From NCBI RefSeq assembly GCF_000376425.1, contig NZ_AQWL01000012.1, forward strand, positions 25,548-89,547: DNA of 64,000 nt. The letters run 5' to 3'. The position numbers and the translations under genes were made by a program. Below are positions 43,375-52,476 of this stretch, piece by piece. The stretch comes from Thiobacillus denitrificans DSM 12475. Its GTDB lineage: Bacteria; Pseudomonadota; Gammaproteobacteria; Burkholderiales; Thiobacillaceae. Each line of letters begins with the position of its first letter. Positions within the stretch are counted from its first letter, which is position 1. The notes beneath the pieces were generated by a model that was not told the origin of the DNA, did not search any database, and was given only the letters and a program-made list of their open reading frames with translations.

Positions 43375-46300
43375 ATGATCCGAAACCTCGTCAATTTCCT
43401 GTCTGCGCTGATGTCCTTGCTATCGGCGTCAGCATTTGCCACCACCTACAACACCGTCTACTACGATTTTCCGGATCAGGCGACAGCCTACACTGCCTGC
43501 GTCTCGATGAACTACTCGCCTCCGGCGAGTGATTGCACAACCCTGGGCCAGATGACCTACCGGCAGTGCAACAGCACGTGCACCGGGACGGCTGGGCCCG
43601 GGGTGTTGACCTGCAAGTCGAATGAGAACGTCTACACGAACCAGGGCGGGACGCTGACTTCCTGCAACTACTGGGACAGCAACACGAGTTATTTCTTCCG
43701 GTATCCGGCTACCTCATGCCCGAGCGGTATGACTTTTGTCGGGCCGATGGGAATTTCCTGCGTGGCTTTCGATTTCAGCTCGACCAACGGACCTTCGACA
43801 GACATCAACGTCAGGGACGCAGATTTCCTCGGGCATAGCGCAGGCCTGCCGGGGTGCGGCGCCGAGGATGCGCCTGGACAGGCCCCCTTGATGTGCGTAG
43901 AGCATGGATACAGGGGCAACCCGGTCGTCGCGTCCAATGGCAACAAATTCCAGGTGGAACCCGATTTCTCTGGTGGCGATGGGGTTCCTTCGTTCATCCG
44001 GTACTACAACAGCATCATCGGCAACGATGTCGGGATCGGCATCGGCTGGTCGCACAGTTATTCGAACCGCCTCGAGTTCCCCGCGGAAGGAGTGGTCTAT
44101 GCCCAGCGCCCGGATGGCAAATACTGGATCCTCCGTAAGACGAATGGTGTCTATGTTGGCGACGCAGATGTTCCGTTCAGCCTGGTGGAAGAAGTCGGTA
44201 TCGGATTCACACTGACCTGGCCGGATGGGCGTGTCGAGAATTACAGTGCCGCCGGCTGGCCGCTTTCACAGACGGACACGCTGGGGCGCACCACCGGCTT
44301 CAGCTACAACGCCAGCGGACGCCTGGCTTCCGTGACCGGGCCTTATGGCCATGTGCTTTCGTTTACCTACCTCACCGCCGATCCCTATCGCGTGAACTAT
44401 GTGACCGAGCCCAACGGGAGTCGCATTTACCTCACCTACGACAGCAGCAAGCACCTGACCCAGGCCAGTTATCCGGTAGCCAGCGGCTCCGCGGCACGCG
44501 TCTACAGCTATTCCAACGGGCTCCTGACGGGCATCACAAACGAACTCGGCATCGCCTACGCTACCTTTGGTTACGACGGCGCAGGGCTGGCCAACTTGAC
44601 CACGCATCTCAATAACTCGGGCCGCTTCGATGTGACTTATGGAAGCGGTACCGCCGCTGTCACGGATGGCGCCGGAAATACCGACGCCTTTACGATGGTA
44701 AGGCGCAATGGCGCCAATCTGGTCACCCAGATCACCCATGCCAGCGACAACACCACCTTCCAGCAGGCCTTCGATGACAATAACAACCTGATTGCCCGCA
44801 CCGACGAGCTCGGCAACGTCACTTCGTTCTCATGGGATTCGATGAATCGGCTGACCCAGAAGGTCGAGGCCTACGGGACGGCGATCGAGCACGCCACCGC
44901 CTACGCTTACCGCGATTCGGACAGCCGCCAGCTGGCCTCCCAGACCGTCGCAAGCGTCCATGCCGGTGCCAACAAAACGACTCTGTACAGTTATGACCCC
45001 CAGAATCGCGTTACTCAGGTGAAGGTCACCGGATATGCGGTCTCAGGCGATCCCGTCTCCCGACAAGTCGATCTCACCTACGGGACCAGCGGACAGGTTG
45101 CATCGGTCACCGACTCCAACGGGCACAGCGTTCAGCTTGCCTACAACAACTGCACAAGCGGAGCTGGTTGTGGCCAGCTCGCCAGCCTGACGAATGCCGC
45201 GGGGCACGTCACCACATTCAACCAGTACGACACCAACGGCCGCCTGCTCCAGAAAACCGCGCCGAATGGGCTGATCACCACCTACACCTACAACCCGCGC
45301 GGCAACGTCCTGACCCTCACCGAAACACCGGCGACAGGGACGGCACGGACAACGACCTACGTCTACGACAAGGCGGAGCGGATGACGTCAGCCACCCTGC
45401 CCGGCCATGGCACGCTGACCTTTGGGTACGACAATGGAGATCGGCTGACCAGCGTCACCGACAGCCTCGGAAACCAGGTCACCTACGCTTACGATACCCG
45501 GGATAACCGGACGCAGGATGTCAGCAAAGACCCGAATGGGACGGTGGTGCGGCAGGTGGATCGGGTGTTCAATGCACGGGATGAACTCTCACAGATCTCG
45601 GCGGCTACTTCGATCACCCAGCTGGCCTACGACGCCGTGGGGAATCTGACCCAGGACACTGATCCGAACGGCAACGTCACCCAGCACCAGGTGGATGCGC
45701 TTGATCGTCTGACCAGTACGATCGACGCCATTGGCGGAGCAACCGAACGGAATTACGACGCCGGCGGAAACCTGGACAGCGTCACGACGCCGAACAGTGC
45801 CACCACGACCTACGAGGTGGACGATCTGGGCAATCAGGTCAAGGAATCCAGTCCGGATCGCGGGGTTGTCGTCAAAACCTTCGATGCGGTTGGCAATGTC
45901 CTCACCCGCACCGACGCCCGCGGCATCACCGCCGGCTTCACCTATGATGCCCTGAACCGGGTGATTTCGGTGTCCTACCCGGACTCCAGTGAGAACATCA
46001 TCTTCGGCTACGACACCTGCGCGGGCGGCGTCGGCCGGATGTGCTCGGTGACGGATGCCAACGGCACGCGCAGCTGGAGCTATGACGGGTTAGGGCGGGT
46101 GGCGTCAGAAGCTTGGAGCCATAACGGCCAGAACCAGACCATGTCCTATACCTGGACCCCGGGCGATGACCTTGCCAGCGTGGCCTATCCTTCCGGGCGC
46201 ACCGTGGCCTACACACGGGATGCCACCGGTCGCGTGACGGCGGTTTCGACCAATGGCTCGAACCTGCTCACCGGCCGGACTTACCGCGCCGATGGCCTGG

Positions 46301-47661
46301 TCAAGGCACAGACATGGGCCAACGGCGTCAGCGAAACCCGCGCGTATGACCTGCAGGGCCGGCTCAACACCTGGCAAGTTGCCAGCGTCCTCAATCGCAC
46401 GTTCGCATACGATGCCAACGGGAATCAGATCCAGAAGGACGCGAGCCAGTTTCAGTACGACCCGCTGGATCGGCTGATCGGGGAACCGTCGCAGATCCTT
46501 GCCTACGACGGCAACGGCAACCGGCTGACGGATGGCGCCGGGCCCTACAGCTACACCCAGGCATCGAACCGGATGGCGACTGGTCCGCCGGGGAGCGTTG
46601 TGCTCGATGCGGCCGGAAATACCCTCGCCTACGCCGGCAAGAGCTTCACGTACAACCAGGCCGGGCGGCTAGTCACCGCCAACGGCAATGCCAGCTACAC
46701 CTACCGCCACGACGGCTTGCGGGCCAGTAAGACCGTCAACGGCGTCACCACTTTCTTTCACTACGACCTCGACGGTCGGCTGATCGCTGAAACCGATGCT
46801 GCCGGTGCGACGCTGCGTGAGTACGTCTGGGATGACGCTGTGCCGGTGGCACAGATTCAGGCTGGTGTCATCACCTACTTTCACACCGACCAGCTTGGCA
46901 CGCCGCGGCTCGGGACGAACAGCGCCGGCGCTCAGGTTTGGGCTTGGGATTCGGATGCCTTCGGCACCACCCAGCCTACGGGCAGTGTCACGGTCAACCT
47001 TCGCTTCCCCGGCCAATACTTCGATGCCGAGACGGGGCTGCATCAGAACTGGAATCGGACATTCGATCCGGCCAGAGGGCGGTATCTGGAGTCGGATCCG
47101 ATCGGATTGGCTGGCGGCATCAACACCTTCGGGTATGTAGAGGGGAATCCGCTCAGGTTCGTTGATCCTTACGGACTGTGGGCCTGGGGCGATCCTCTGC
47201 CGCAAGGCATTGTGGACTTCTCGGCTGGATTTGGGGATACGCTATCTTTTGGCGCAACCAACTGGGTACGCAATCAAATGGGCACCAACGGTGCGGTAGA
47301 TAAGTGCTCCAGGAGTTATAGCGCAGGCGAATGGGCAGGAATTGGCCAAAGCATCGTCCTTGGTGGAGCAGTCGGCTGGAGGCTGGTGGGGGTTAAAAGC
47401 TCTGGCAAGGAGTTTTCACACTGGATTCCAAATCGCATGGGTGGCCCGCGTTCAAACTGGAATGGCAACTTCGTAACGTCCGCCAGACACTACTACCACG
47501 ATCCGTTCCGTTATCCACGAGGGTGGCGTGACCTTGGGCCGAAGTGGCCAGCTTGGTTGCAACAGCTTGACCGGATTCCGAATGTTTACAAAGGGGGCGC
47601 TTTGGGCGGCCTTGCTGGGGCCGCAAGTCTGGAGATAAACAGTAGAAAGGAACAACAATGA
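43375..47661 (+). CDS. Rhs/YD-repeat secreted toxin
   Basis: 1428 residues. A signal peptide (LVNFLSALMSLLSASAFA) leads into a Cys-rich secreted N-terminus. A DUF6531-like entry region follows (NPVVASNGNKFQVEPDFSGG), then dozens of YD repeats that form a toxin-holding shell (about 280-1240). The core ends at YLESDPIGLAGGINTFGYVEGN and FVDPYGL (residue 1268). The variable tip of 160 residues has GKEFSHWIPNRMGG and FVTSARHYYHDPFRYPRGW; its activity is unknown to me, though the His-rich core suggests a nuclease. The immunity gene follows with an ATGA overlap. Confidence 0.9.
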   Translation: MIRNLVNFLSALMSLLSASAFATTYNTVYYDFPDQATAYTACVSMNYSPPASDCTTLGQMTYRQCNSTCTGTAGPGVLTCKSNENVYTNQGGTLTSCNYWDSNTSYFFRYPATSCPSGMTFVGPMGISCVAFDFSSTNGPSTDINVRDADFLGHSAGLPGCGAEDAPGQAPLMCVEHGYRGNPVVASNGNKFQVEPDFSGGDGVPSFIRYYNSIIGNDVGIGIGWSHSYSNRLEFPAEGVVYAQRPDGKYWILRKTNGVYVGDADVPFSLVEEVGIGFTLTWPDGRVENYSAAGWPLSQTDTLGRTTGFSYNASGRLASVTGPYGHVLSFTYLTADPYRVNYVTEPNGSRIYLTYDSSKHLTQASYPVASGSAARVYSYSNGLLTGITNELGIAYATFGYDGAGLANLTTHLNNSGRFDVTYGSGTAAVTDGAGNTDAFTMVRRNGANLVTQITHASDNTTFQQAFDDNNNLIARTDELGNVTSFSWDSMNRLTQKVEAYGTAIEHATAYAYRDSDSRQLASQTVASVHAGANKTTLYSYDPQNRVTQVKVTGYAVSGDPVSRQVDLTYGTSGQVASVTDSNGHSVQLAYNNCTSGAGCGQLASLTNAAGHVTTFNQYDTNGRLLQKTAPNGLITTYTYNPRGNVLTLTETPATGTARTTTYVYDKAERMTSATLPGHGTLTFGYDNGDRLTSVTDSLGNQVTYAYDTRDNRTQDVSKDPNGTVVRQVDRVFNARDELSQISAATSITQLAYDAVGNLTQDTDPNGNVTQHQVDALDRLTSTIDAIGGATERNYDAGGNLDSVTTPNSATTTYEVDDLGNQVKESSPDRGVVVKTFDAVGNVLTRTDARGITAGFTYDALNRVISVSYPDSSENIIFGYDTCAGGVGRMCSVTDANGTRSWSYDGLGRVASEAWSHNGQNQTMSYTWTPGDDLASVAYPSGRTVAYTRDATGRVTAVSTNGSNLLTGRTYRADGLVKAQTWANGVSETRAYDLQGRLNTWQVASVLNRTFAYDANGNQIQKDASQFQYDPLDRLIGEPSQILAYDGNGNRLTDGAGPYSYTQASNRMATGPPGSVVLDAAGNTLAYAGKSFTYNQAGRLVTANGNASYTYRHDGLRASKTVNGVTTFFHYDLDGRLIAETDAAGATLREYVWDDAVPVAQIQAGVITYFHTDQLGTPRLGTNSAGAQVWAWDSDAFGTTQPTGSVTVNLRFPGQYFDAETGLHQNWNRTFDPARGRYLESDPIGLAGGINTFGYVEGNPLRFVDPYGLWAWGDPLPQGIVDFSAGFGDTLSFGATNWVRNQMGTNGAVDKCSRSYSAGEWAGIGQSIVLGGAVGWRLVGVKSSGKEFSHWIPNRMGGPRSNWNGNFVTSARHYYHDPFRYPRGWRDLGPKWPAWLQQLDRIPNVYKGGALGGLAGAASLEINSRKEQQ

Positions 47662-48098
47662 TTGAGTTCGTCCTCAATAGAATAGCGCAAGTCTGGAATT
47701 CTTTGTTTGCGAATAAGAAATTGCTGCCCTATGAGCGTCTCGTACTAGATGGATGGAGAGCGTCGATTCCAGAAAAAAGCAGACTCATACTCGACACTCA
47801 ACTTGATGCTGCCCGGTTTGTACAGCGTCAGGCTGCCGGTGCAAAGGTCTGTTTCTATTTTCGCAAAAGCCTTGACGTACCGTTGTTCCAGGCCACTGAT
47901 CCGGATTTACATGTGGCAACAGTCTTGTTGCAATCGCCTGATGGATTTAAGACTCTTCAAGCAAAAGTATTTCTTCACAAGGGGCGCCTTTTCTCGATCG
48001 AATTTCCGAAGAGGCCGGAGCGCTACATGCAGCAGCACCATATGCAGGCACACACATTACGAGTTGCAGGTGTTGAGAAGAACTCGACAATAATTTGA
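47658..48098 (+). CDS. Probable immunity protein for the first Rhs tip
   Basis: 146 residues. Starts inside the toxin stop (ATGA), the usual place for the cognate immunity gene. Reads MIEFVLNRIAQVWNSLF, then a soluble beta-rich domain (AKVCFYFRKSLDVPLFQATD). No family recognised. GC content is lower than the Rhs core, as expected for a tip cassette. Confidence 0.65.
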   Translation: MIEFVLNRIAQVWNSLFANKKLLPYERLVLDGWRASIPEKSRLILDTQLDAARFVQRQAAGAKVCFYFRKSLDVPLFQATDPDLHVATVLLQSPDGFKTLQAKVFLHKGRLFSIEFPKRPERYMQQHHMQAHTLRVAGVEKNSTII

Positions 48099-48099
48099 A

Positions 48100-50439
48100 A
48101 TGCCTTTTCTCGGCATACTTTTGCTTGTCCTGTCTTTCTCTGTATGGGGCAATACAGAGCGATCGTTTTCCGGGACCCTGACCTACACGTACGATGCGGC
48201 GGACCGGCTGACCAGCGTCACCGACAGCCTTGGGAATCAAGTCACCTATGCTTACGACACTCGAGATAACCGGATTCAGGATGTCAGCAAAGACCCGAAT
48301 GGGACGGTGGTGCGGCAGGTGGACCGGGTGTTCAATGCACGGGATGAACTTAGCCAGATTAACGCAGCCGGATCCATCACCCAGCTGGTGTACGACGCCG
48401 CAGAAAATCTCACCCAGGAAACCAATCCGAACGGGAACGCAACTGGCCACCAGTACGACGCGCTGAAGCGGCTGACCCAAACCATTGATGCACTGAGCGG
48501 TATCACCACGATCGGCTATGACGTCACCAGCCAGCCAAACAACGTGGCCACGCCCAATGGCGCCAACACGACCTACGAGGTCGACGATCTGGGCAACGTG
48601 CTCAAAGAAACCAGCCCGGATCGAGGCATCACCACCTACACCCATGACAATGTTGGCAACGTCCTGACCCGGACGGATGCGCGCGGCGTCACCGCCACGT
48701 TCACTTATGATGCGCTGAATCGGGTGGCGTCGGTTTCCTACCCGAACGCGGCCGAGAACGTGGTCTTGGTTTACGACACCTGCCAGGCAGGCCTGCTTTG
48801 CAGCGTGACGGATCAGTCTGGTACGCGGAGCTGGGCGTATGACGGGTTCGGGCGGGTGATTTCTGAGACCTGGGTTCGGGGGGGCGTGAGCAAGACCACG
48901 TCCTACACCTGGACCCCGGGCGATGATCTCGCCAGCATCACCTACCCCTCCGGACGCACCGTGGCGTACACACGTGATGCCATCGGTCGCGTGACGGCGG
49001 TTTCCTCCAACGGATCCAGCCTTCTCTCCGGCCGGACGTACCGTGCTGACGGCCTGGTCAAGGCCCAGACATGGGGCAACGGGCTGGCGGAAACCAAGGG
49101 CTACGACCTGCAGGGCAGGTTGACGGGGTGGACGGTTGGCACGCTGCTGAACCGCACCTTTGCCTACGATGCAAACGGGAACCAGATCCAGAAGGACAGC
49201 AACAGCTTCCAGTACGACCCTCTGGACCGGCTGATTGGAGAACCGTCGCAGATCCTTGCCTATGACGCCAACAGCAACCGGCTCCTGGACGGCACAGGCC
49301 CCTACAGTTACACCCCGGCGTCGAACCGGATGGCGACCGGGCCGCCGGGGTCTGTAACGCTTGATGCGGCGGGGAACACTCTCGCCTACGCCGGACAGTC
49401 CTACACGTACAACCAGGTCGGCAAACTGGTCTCCGCCATTGCCAGCGGGCAAATAGCGTCCTACACCTACCGCCACGACGGGCTGCGATCGAGCAAAACC
49501 GTCAACGGCATCACCACCTTCTTCCACTATGACCTCGACGGCTGGCTGATTGCTGAAACGGACACTGCCGGCGTTACCCTGCGCGAGTATGTCTGGGATG
49601 GCGTGGCGCCGGTGGCGCAGATTGAAGCAGGCGTCATCACGTACCTGCATGTGGACCAGTTGGGGACGCCGCGTCTCGGGACGAACAGTGCAGGCGCACA
49701 GGTTTGGGCCTGGGACAGTGACGCCTTTGGCACGAGCCAACCGACAGGTTCAGTCACAGTCAACCTGCGCCTCCCTGGTCAGTATTACGACGCCGAGACA
49801 GGGCTGCATCAGAACTGGAACCGGACGTATCACACTGGGCTTGGAAGATATCTGGAGAGCGATCCGATCGGGCTGGCGGGTGGGGTCAATACTTATGCGT
49901 ATACGCTTAGTAACCCATTGCGATGGGTAGATCCTTTGGGATTGGACGTCGGCGCTCCAGGGTTCGGAGAAAGCCTTATACCAATTTGGGGTTCTGGAAG
50001 AGAAGCAATCAGCGATTTTCAAAGTGGGCGCTACGTTTGGGGGACTATAAATGGCGCCCTAGCGGTTTCTGACGTGTTTCTCATTGGTTCAACTGGAAAA
50101 GCGATCTGCAAGGGTGCTTGGAAAGGGGGAAGTACCGCTTGGGGAAGTGTCAGAGCATGGTATGGAAAAACGCGCAATTTACCCAAAAGAACGCCAGTTC
50201 ACCATTGGTTGATTGAACAGAATAGTTGGCTCGGCAAGAAAACTCCCACTTGGATTAAGAATCAGCCATGGAATCTGATGCCGATGGAAAGCCGAGCGTT
50301 TCATGACTCCGTCCATGGTTGGGGACCAGATGCTTTCAACGCTGCGGAGCGTATCTGGTATGGAACGCCGGACTGGACGAAGTTACTTGTCACGGACAGT
50401 TTAGGAAAAGGTGTCAATTCAATGAGGAATGACCAATGA
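48100..50439 (+). CDS. Displaced Rhs C-terminal module with its own signal peptide
   Basis: 779 residues. It starts one base after the first immunity gene. MPFLGILLLVLSFSVWGNTE is a signal peptide joined directly to YD repeats that are near-identical to those of the first gene from about 45420. It lacks the N-terminal entry region. The core ends at WVDPLGL (residue 615), followed by a 164-residue tip with TPVHHWLIEQNSW, IKNQPWNLMP and FHDSVHGWG, an HH...N...H pattern like His-Me finger nucleases. Typical of an older tip pushed downstream when a new one arrived. Confidence 0.82.
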   Translation: MPFLGILLLVLSFSVWGNTERSFSGTLTYTYDAADRLTSVTDSLGNQVTYAYDTRDNRIQDVSKDPNGTVVRQVDRVFNARDELSQINAAGSITQLVYDAAENLTQETNPNGNATGHQYDALKRLTQTIDALSGITTIGYDVTSQPNNVATPNGANTTYEVDDLGNVLKETSPDRGITTYTHDNVGNVLTRTDARGVTATFTYDALNRVASVSYPNAAENVVLVYDTCQAGLLCSVTDQSGTRSWAYDGFGRVISETWVRGGVSKTTSYTWTPGDDLASITYPSGRTVAYTRDAIGRVTAVSSNGSSLLSGRTYRADGLVKAQTWGNGLAETKGYDLQGRLTGWTVGTLLNRTFAYDANGNQIQKDSNSFQYDPLDRLIGEPSQILAYDANSNRLLDGTGPYSYTPASNRMATGPPGSVTLDAAGNTLAYAGQSYTYNQVGKLVSAIASGQIASYTYRHDGLRSSKTVNGITTFFHYDLDGWLIAETDTAGVTLREYVWDGVAPVAQIEAGVITYLHVDQLGTPRLGTNSAGAQVWAWDSDAFGTSQPTGSVTVNLRLPGQYYDAETGLHQNWNRTYHTGLGRYLESDPIGLAGGVNTYAYTLSNPLRWVDPLGLDVGAPGFGESLIPIWGSGREAISDFQSGRYVWGTINGALAVSDVFLIGSTGKAICKGAWKGGSTAWGSVRAWYGKTRNLPKRTPVHHWLIEQNSWLGKKTPTWIKNQPWNLMPMESRAFHDSVHGWGPDAFNAAERIWYGTPDWTKLLVTDSLGKGVNSMRNDQ

Positions 50440-50888
50440 GCGCTGAGAAAGGGGTGATAAATGAAATCACTCTCACAAAATTAAAGTACCCCGTTCTTCG
50501 ATTTTCCCGTGGCATGATGTTCGCCGCGAAAAACGCAGATGACATTACTAACTGTTCGAAGGTTGCGTTGAAAAAGGGCTTTTTTTCTGGGCAGATCCTC
50601 GTTGATTCGACGGGCAAAGTTATGCTCGTCAAACAAGCTAAAAAGCTCCACGGCGTTGGACCATTTTGGGGGTACAGCTTTTTTCTTAATCAGCGCATCA
50701 AAGTTAATTTGGAGCTAGAAGAGCAAACGCGAATGTCTATTGAGGAGGTACGAGGGCGAGTTCTCGGCGTCCTGAGACAGGGCCAAGAATGGAAGGCTAG
50801 CAACGATTACGAGGATCTTGTTGCCCTTGTCGAATGTGCTGGTTCTATTTCCGAGATAGCGAAAGTGATTACCGATGCCTATTTCTGA
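50436..50888 (+). CDS. Probable immunity protein for the second Rhs tip
   Basis: 150 residues, ATGA overlap with the toxin stop. Begins MSAEKGVINEITLTKLKYPVLRFSRGM. Alpha/beta, AT-rich, no recognised family. Position is the evidence for the role. Confidence 0.65.
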   Translation: MSAEKGVINEITLTKLKYPVLRFSRGMMFAAKNADDITNCSKVALKKGFFSGQILVDSTGKVMLVKQAKKLHGVGPFWGYSFFLNQRIKVNLELEEQTRMSIEEVRGRVLGVLRQGQEWKASNDYEDLVALVECAGSISEIAKVITDAYF

Positions 50889-50957
50889 GGTGGCGGTGGT
50901 GTGCCCTTGGCGCGCCGCGCTTCGGCAACTGGACACCTTTATAAGTTGAAGCGTTTG

Positions 50958-51383
50958 ATGCATCGCTACGTCTTCTTCATCACGATTCTGATCAGCGCGT
51001 TCTTGCCGCCATCTTTGGCTATCGGCTCAACCGCCCCCGCCTACACCTGGACTCCGGGTGACGACCTCGCCAGCATCACCTATCCGTCCGGCCGCACCGT
51101 GGCCTACACACGGGACGCAGTCGGGCGGATCACTGCCGTCACCAGCAATGGAAGCACGGTCTTCACCGGCCGGACTTACCGCGCCGATGGCCTGGTCAAA
51201 TCCCAGGCCTGGGGCAACGGGCTGGCTGAGACGAAGGCCTATGACTTGCAGGGACGCCTAAGGAGCAGACCCCTTTTTATTGCCGCCCAAGAAAAAAGCC
51301 CAGACGCACAAAGGCGAGCTGGGCTTATGGGTTGGATTGATCCATCACGCGAGGGCAAAGGTTCGTTCACTGGCTTCGTATGA
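50958..51383 (+). pseudogene. Decayed third Rhs fragment behind a signal peptide
   Basis: MHRYVFFITILISAFLPPSLAIG is a signal peptide joined to about 75 residues of YD-repeat sequence (YTWTPGDDLASITYPSGRTV to YDLQGRL). After about 51262 the homology stops and the frame runs through unrelated sequence and the leftward terminator at 51297. The tip and immunity gene are missing, so this is a remnant of an older displaced module. Confidence 0.75.
51297..51325 (-). terminator. Leftward terminator with CUUUGU loop
   Basis: AGCCCAG/CTGGGCT with inner CGC/GCG and loop CTTTGT on the minus strand; the A-run at 51291-51297 gives the U-tract. With its flank it is a near-exact copy (36 of 37 bases) of the terminator at 61561. 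Confidence 0.85.
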
Positions 51384-51578
51384 CCGAACCCAGTCGTGAA
51401 TCCCCTCATCCTCGTGGGAATGGTCTTCTGCTGCAATCCAGAGATCTTCTTGAGGTTCCTCGACTACTGCACAGAGGCTCGCAGATTCCCTGACTGCCTG
51501 GTCAGCTGCAAACACGATCTGCAGGGTGGATGGGATATCCCCCATGACAAAATCGTCTTCTTCGTCATCGTAAGACAT
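51345..51578 (-). CDS. Small acidic protein, 77 aa
   Basis: MSYDDEEDDFVMGDIPSTL starts after AAGGAGG at 51583-51589. Strongly acidic throughout (EEPQEDLWIAAEDHSHEDEG). Acidic DNA-mimic or antirestriction-like role is possible from charge alone. Second gene after 51628-52005; ends at the CNUGU terminator. Confidence 0.55.
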   Translation of the reverse strand: MSYDDEEDDFVMGDIPSTLQIVFAADQAVRESASLCAVVEEPQEDLWIAAEDHSHEDEGIHDWVRSYEASERTFALA

Positions 51579-51640
51579 AGTGCCTCCTTCGAAATGGCCG
51601 TCACTCGGAATGAGCGCGTTCACCAAACTAGAGCTTGAAG
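51579..51640 (-). promoter_or_regulatory. Possible repeated leader element, copy upstream of the 77-aa gene
   Basis: Hairpin GCGCTC-ATTC-CGAGTG followed by GACGGCC, a U-rich spacer and AAGGAGG. Loop and following bases resemble the copy at 56731. No clear GCAASG element, and it overlaps the 3' end of the preceding gene. Confidence 0.4.
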
Positions 51641-52005
51641 TCGTCGAGCTTGACGATCTCGCCCTGAGCCGGACCTTGCTCGGCAATCTTTCTGGCAACA
51701 CGGCCAGGTGTGAACATGCCCGACCAGGTGTGGCCCATGTCGCGCGCTTTGGTGCGTGCGACACGTTTGAGGCTGCTTCCGCCATCTTTCTGGTGGATTT
51801 CGCCATGGATCTGCTCGACCGCCAGCAGGAATGCAATGTCCTGATGAGCGACTGAGAGTTCGTGCTGCAGCTTCTTCTGGTTGGAGAAGCGGCGGCCGAT
51901 CATGGTCGCAACAATTGCAGCGATGATGGTGCCCATGACGGACCCCAACATGCTGATAAAGGCGGCCTGAACTTGCGGATCAGACCAAATAATTGCCGTT
52001 AACAT
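51628..52005 (-). CDS. Small membrane-anchored coiled-coil protein, 125 aa
   Basis: The start MLTAIIWSDPQVQAAFISML has AGGAG seven bases upstream; a longer frame upstream is the leader. One membrane helix (MGTIIAAIVATMIG), then a basic coiled coil (RRFSNQKKLQHELSVAHQDIAFLLAVEQIHGEI). A conserved-looking HTWSGMFTPGRVARKIAEQG follows. Probably sits in the inner membrane with its tail in the cytoplasm. Family unknown. Confidence 0.65.
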   Translation of the reverse strand: MLTAIIWSDPQVQAAFISMLGSVMGTIIAAIVATMIGRRFSNQKKLQHELSVAHQDIAFLLAVEQIHGEIHQKDGGSSLKRVARTKARDMGHTWSGMFTPGRVARKIAEQGPAQGEIVKLDDFKL

Positions 52006-52070
52006 ACTGTTTCTCCTGCACATAGGCGACTTCCAAAGCGGAAATCTAAAACCTTGCAGGAAGGATTTAC
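52006..52070 (-). promoter_or_regulatory. Repeated leader element upstream of the 125-aa gene
   Basis: On the minus strand: AAATCCTTCCT, GCAAGG (52052-52057), hairpin TTTCC/GGAA with loop GCTT, CCTATGTGC (52018-52026) pairing with GCAAGG with a 3-nt bulge, then AGGAG. Confidence 0.72.
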
Positions 52071-52088
52071 GGACGCGGGGCAAGAAAA

Positions 52089-52116
52089 AACCCCATTGCA
52101 CACGGCAACTGGGGTT
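52089..52116 (-). terminator. Leftward terminator with CGUGU loop
   Basis: AACCCCA/TGGGGTT, inner GTTGC/GCAA, loop CGTGT, A-run on the plus strand before it. It follows the broken gene at 52134-52452. Confidence 0.85.
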
Positions 52117-52133
52117 GGGTGGGTCAGTTCGCG

Positions 52134-52452
52134 CTAACCGAAATGGGCTTCAGCCAGGCTTGCCAAGAGCCAGCGGGCATCTTGACCGGTCGAGACCGGC
52201 AAGTTCACAGACCCCGACTCCTCGGGCACCGTCCGATACAGACGACTCGTTCGGGGAAAAGACAACAAACTTGTCGCACACCTCGTCGGCGAGCTCCTTG
52301 GCCCTCTCCAGATTGGCCGAGAAAAATAGAATGCCGTGGCGCCAGTTGAAGCAGCTCGACTCATCAAGAGGTTTTCCGTTGGCAACCTGGGCAAGTCCCT
52401 CGATGTCGATCGCACGGTTTCCCCATGAAGAATGGCGGCTCGATCCAGCGCA
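52134..52452 (-). pseudogene. Frameshifted and 5'-truncated gene remnant
   Basis: One leftward frame reads AIDIEGLAQVANGKPLDESS, CFNWRHGILFFSANLERAKE and LADEVCDKFVVFSPNES like a real protein, ending at 52150. Just before, the sense continues better in another frame (EESGSVNLPVSTGQDARWLL to AEAHFG, stop 52134). No start or ribosome site is found, because the 5' side is replaced by the porin gene ending at 52477. The cargo block probably inserted here. Confidence 0.5.
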
Positions 52453-52476
52453 GTATCTGCACAGCGCCGGTAAGCT

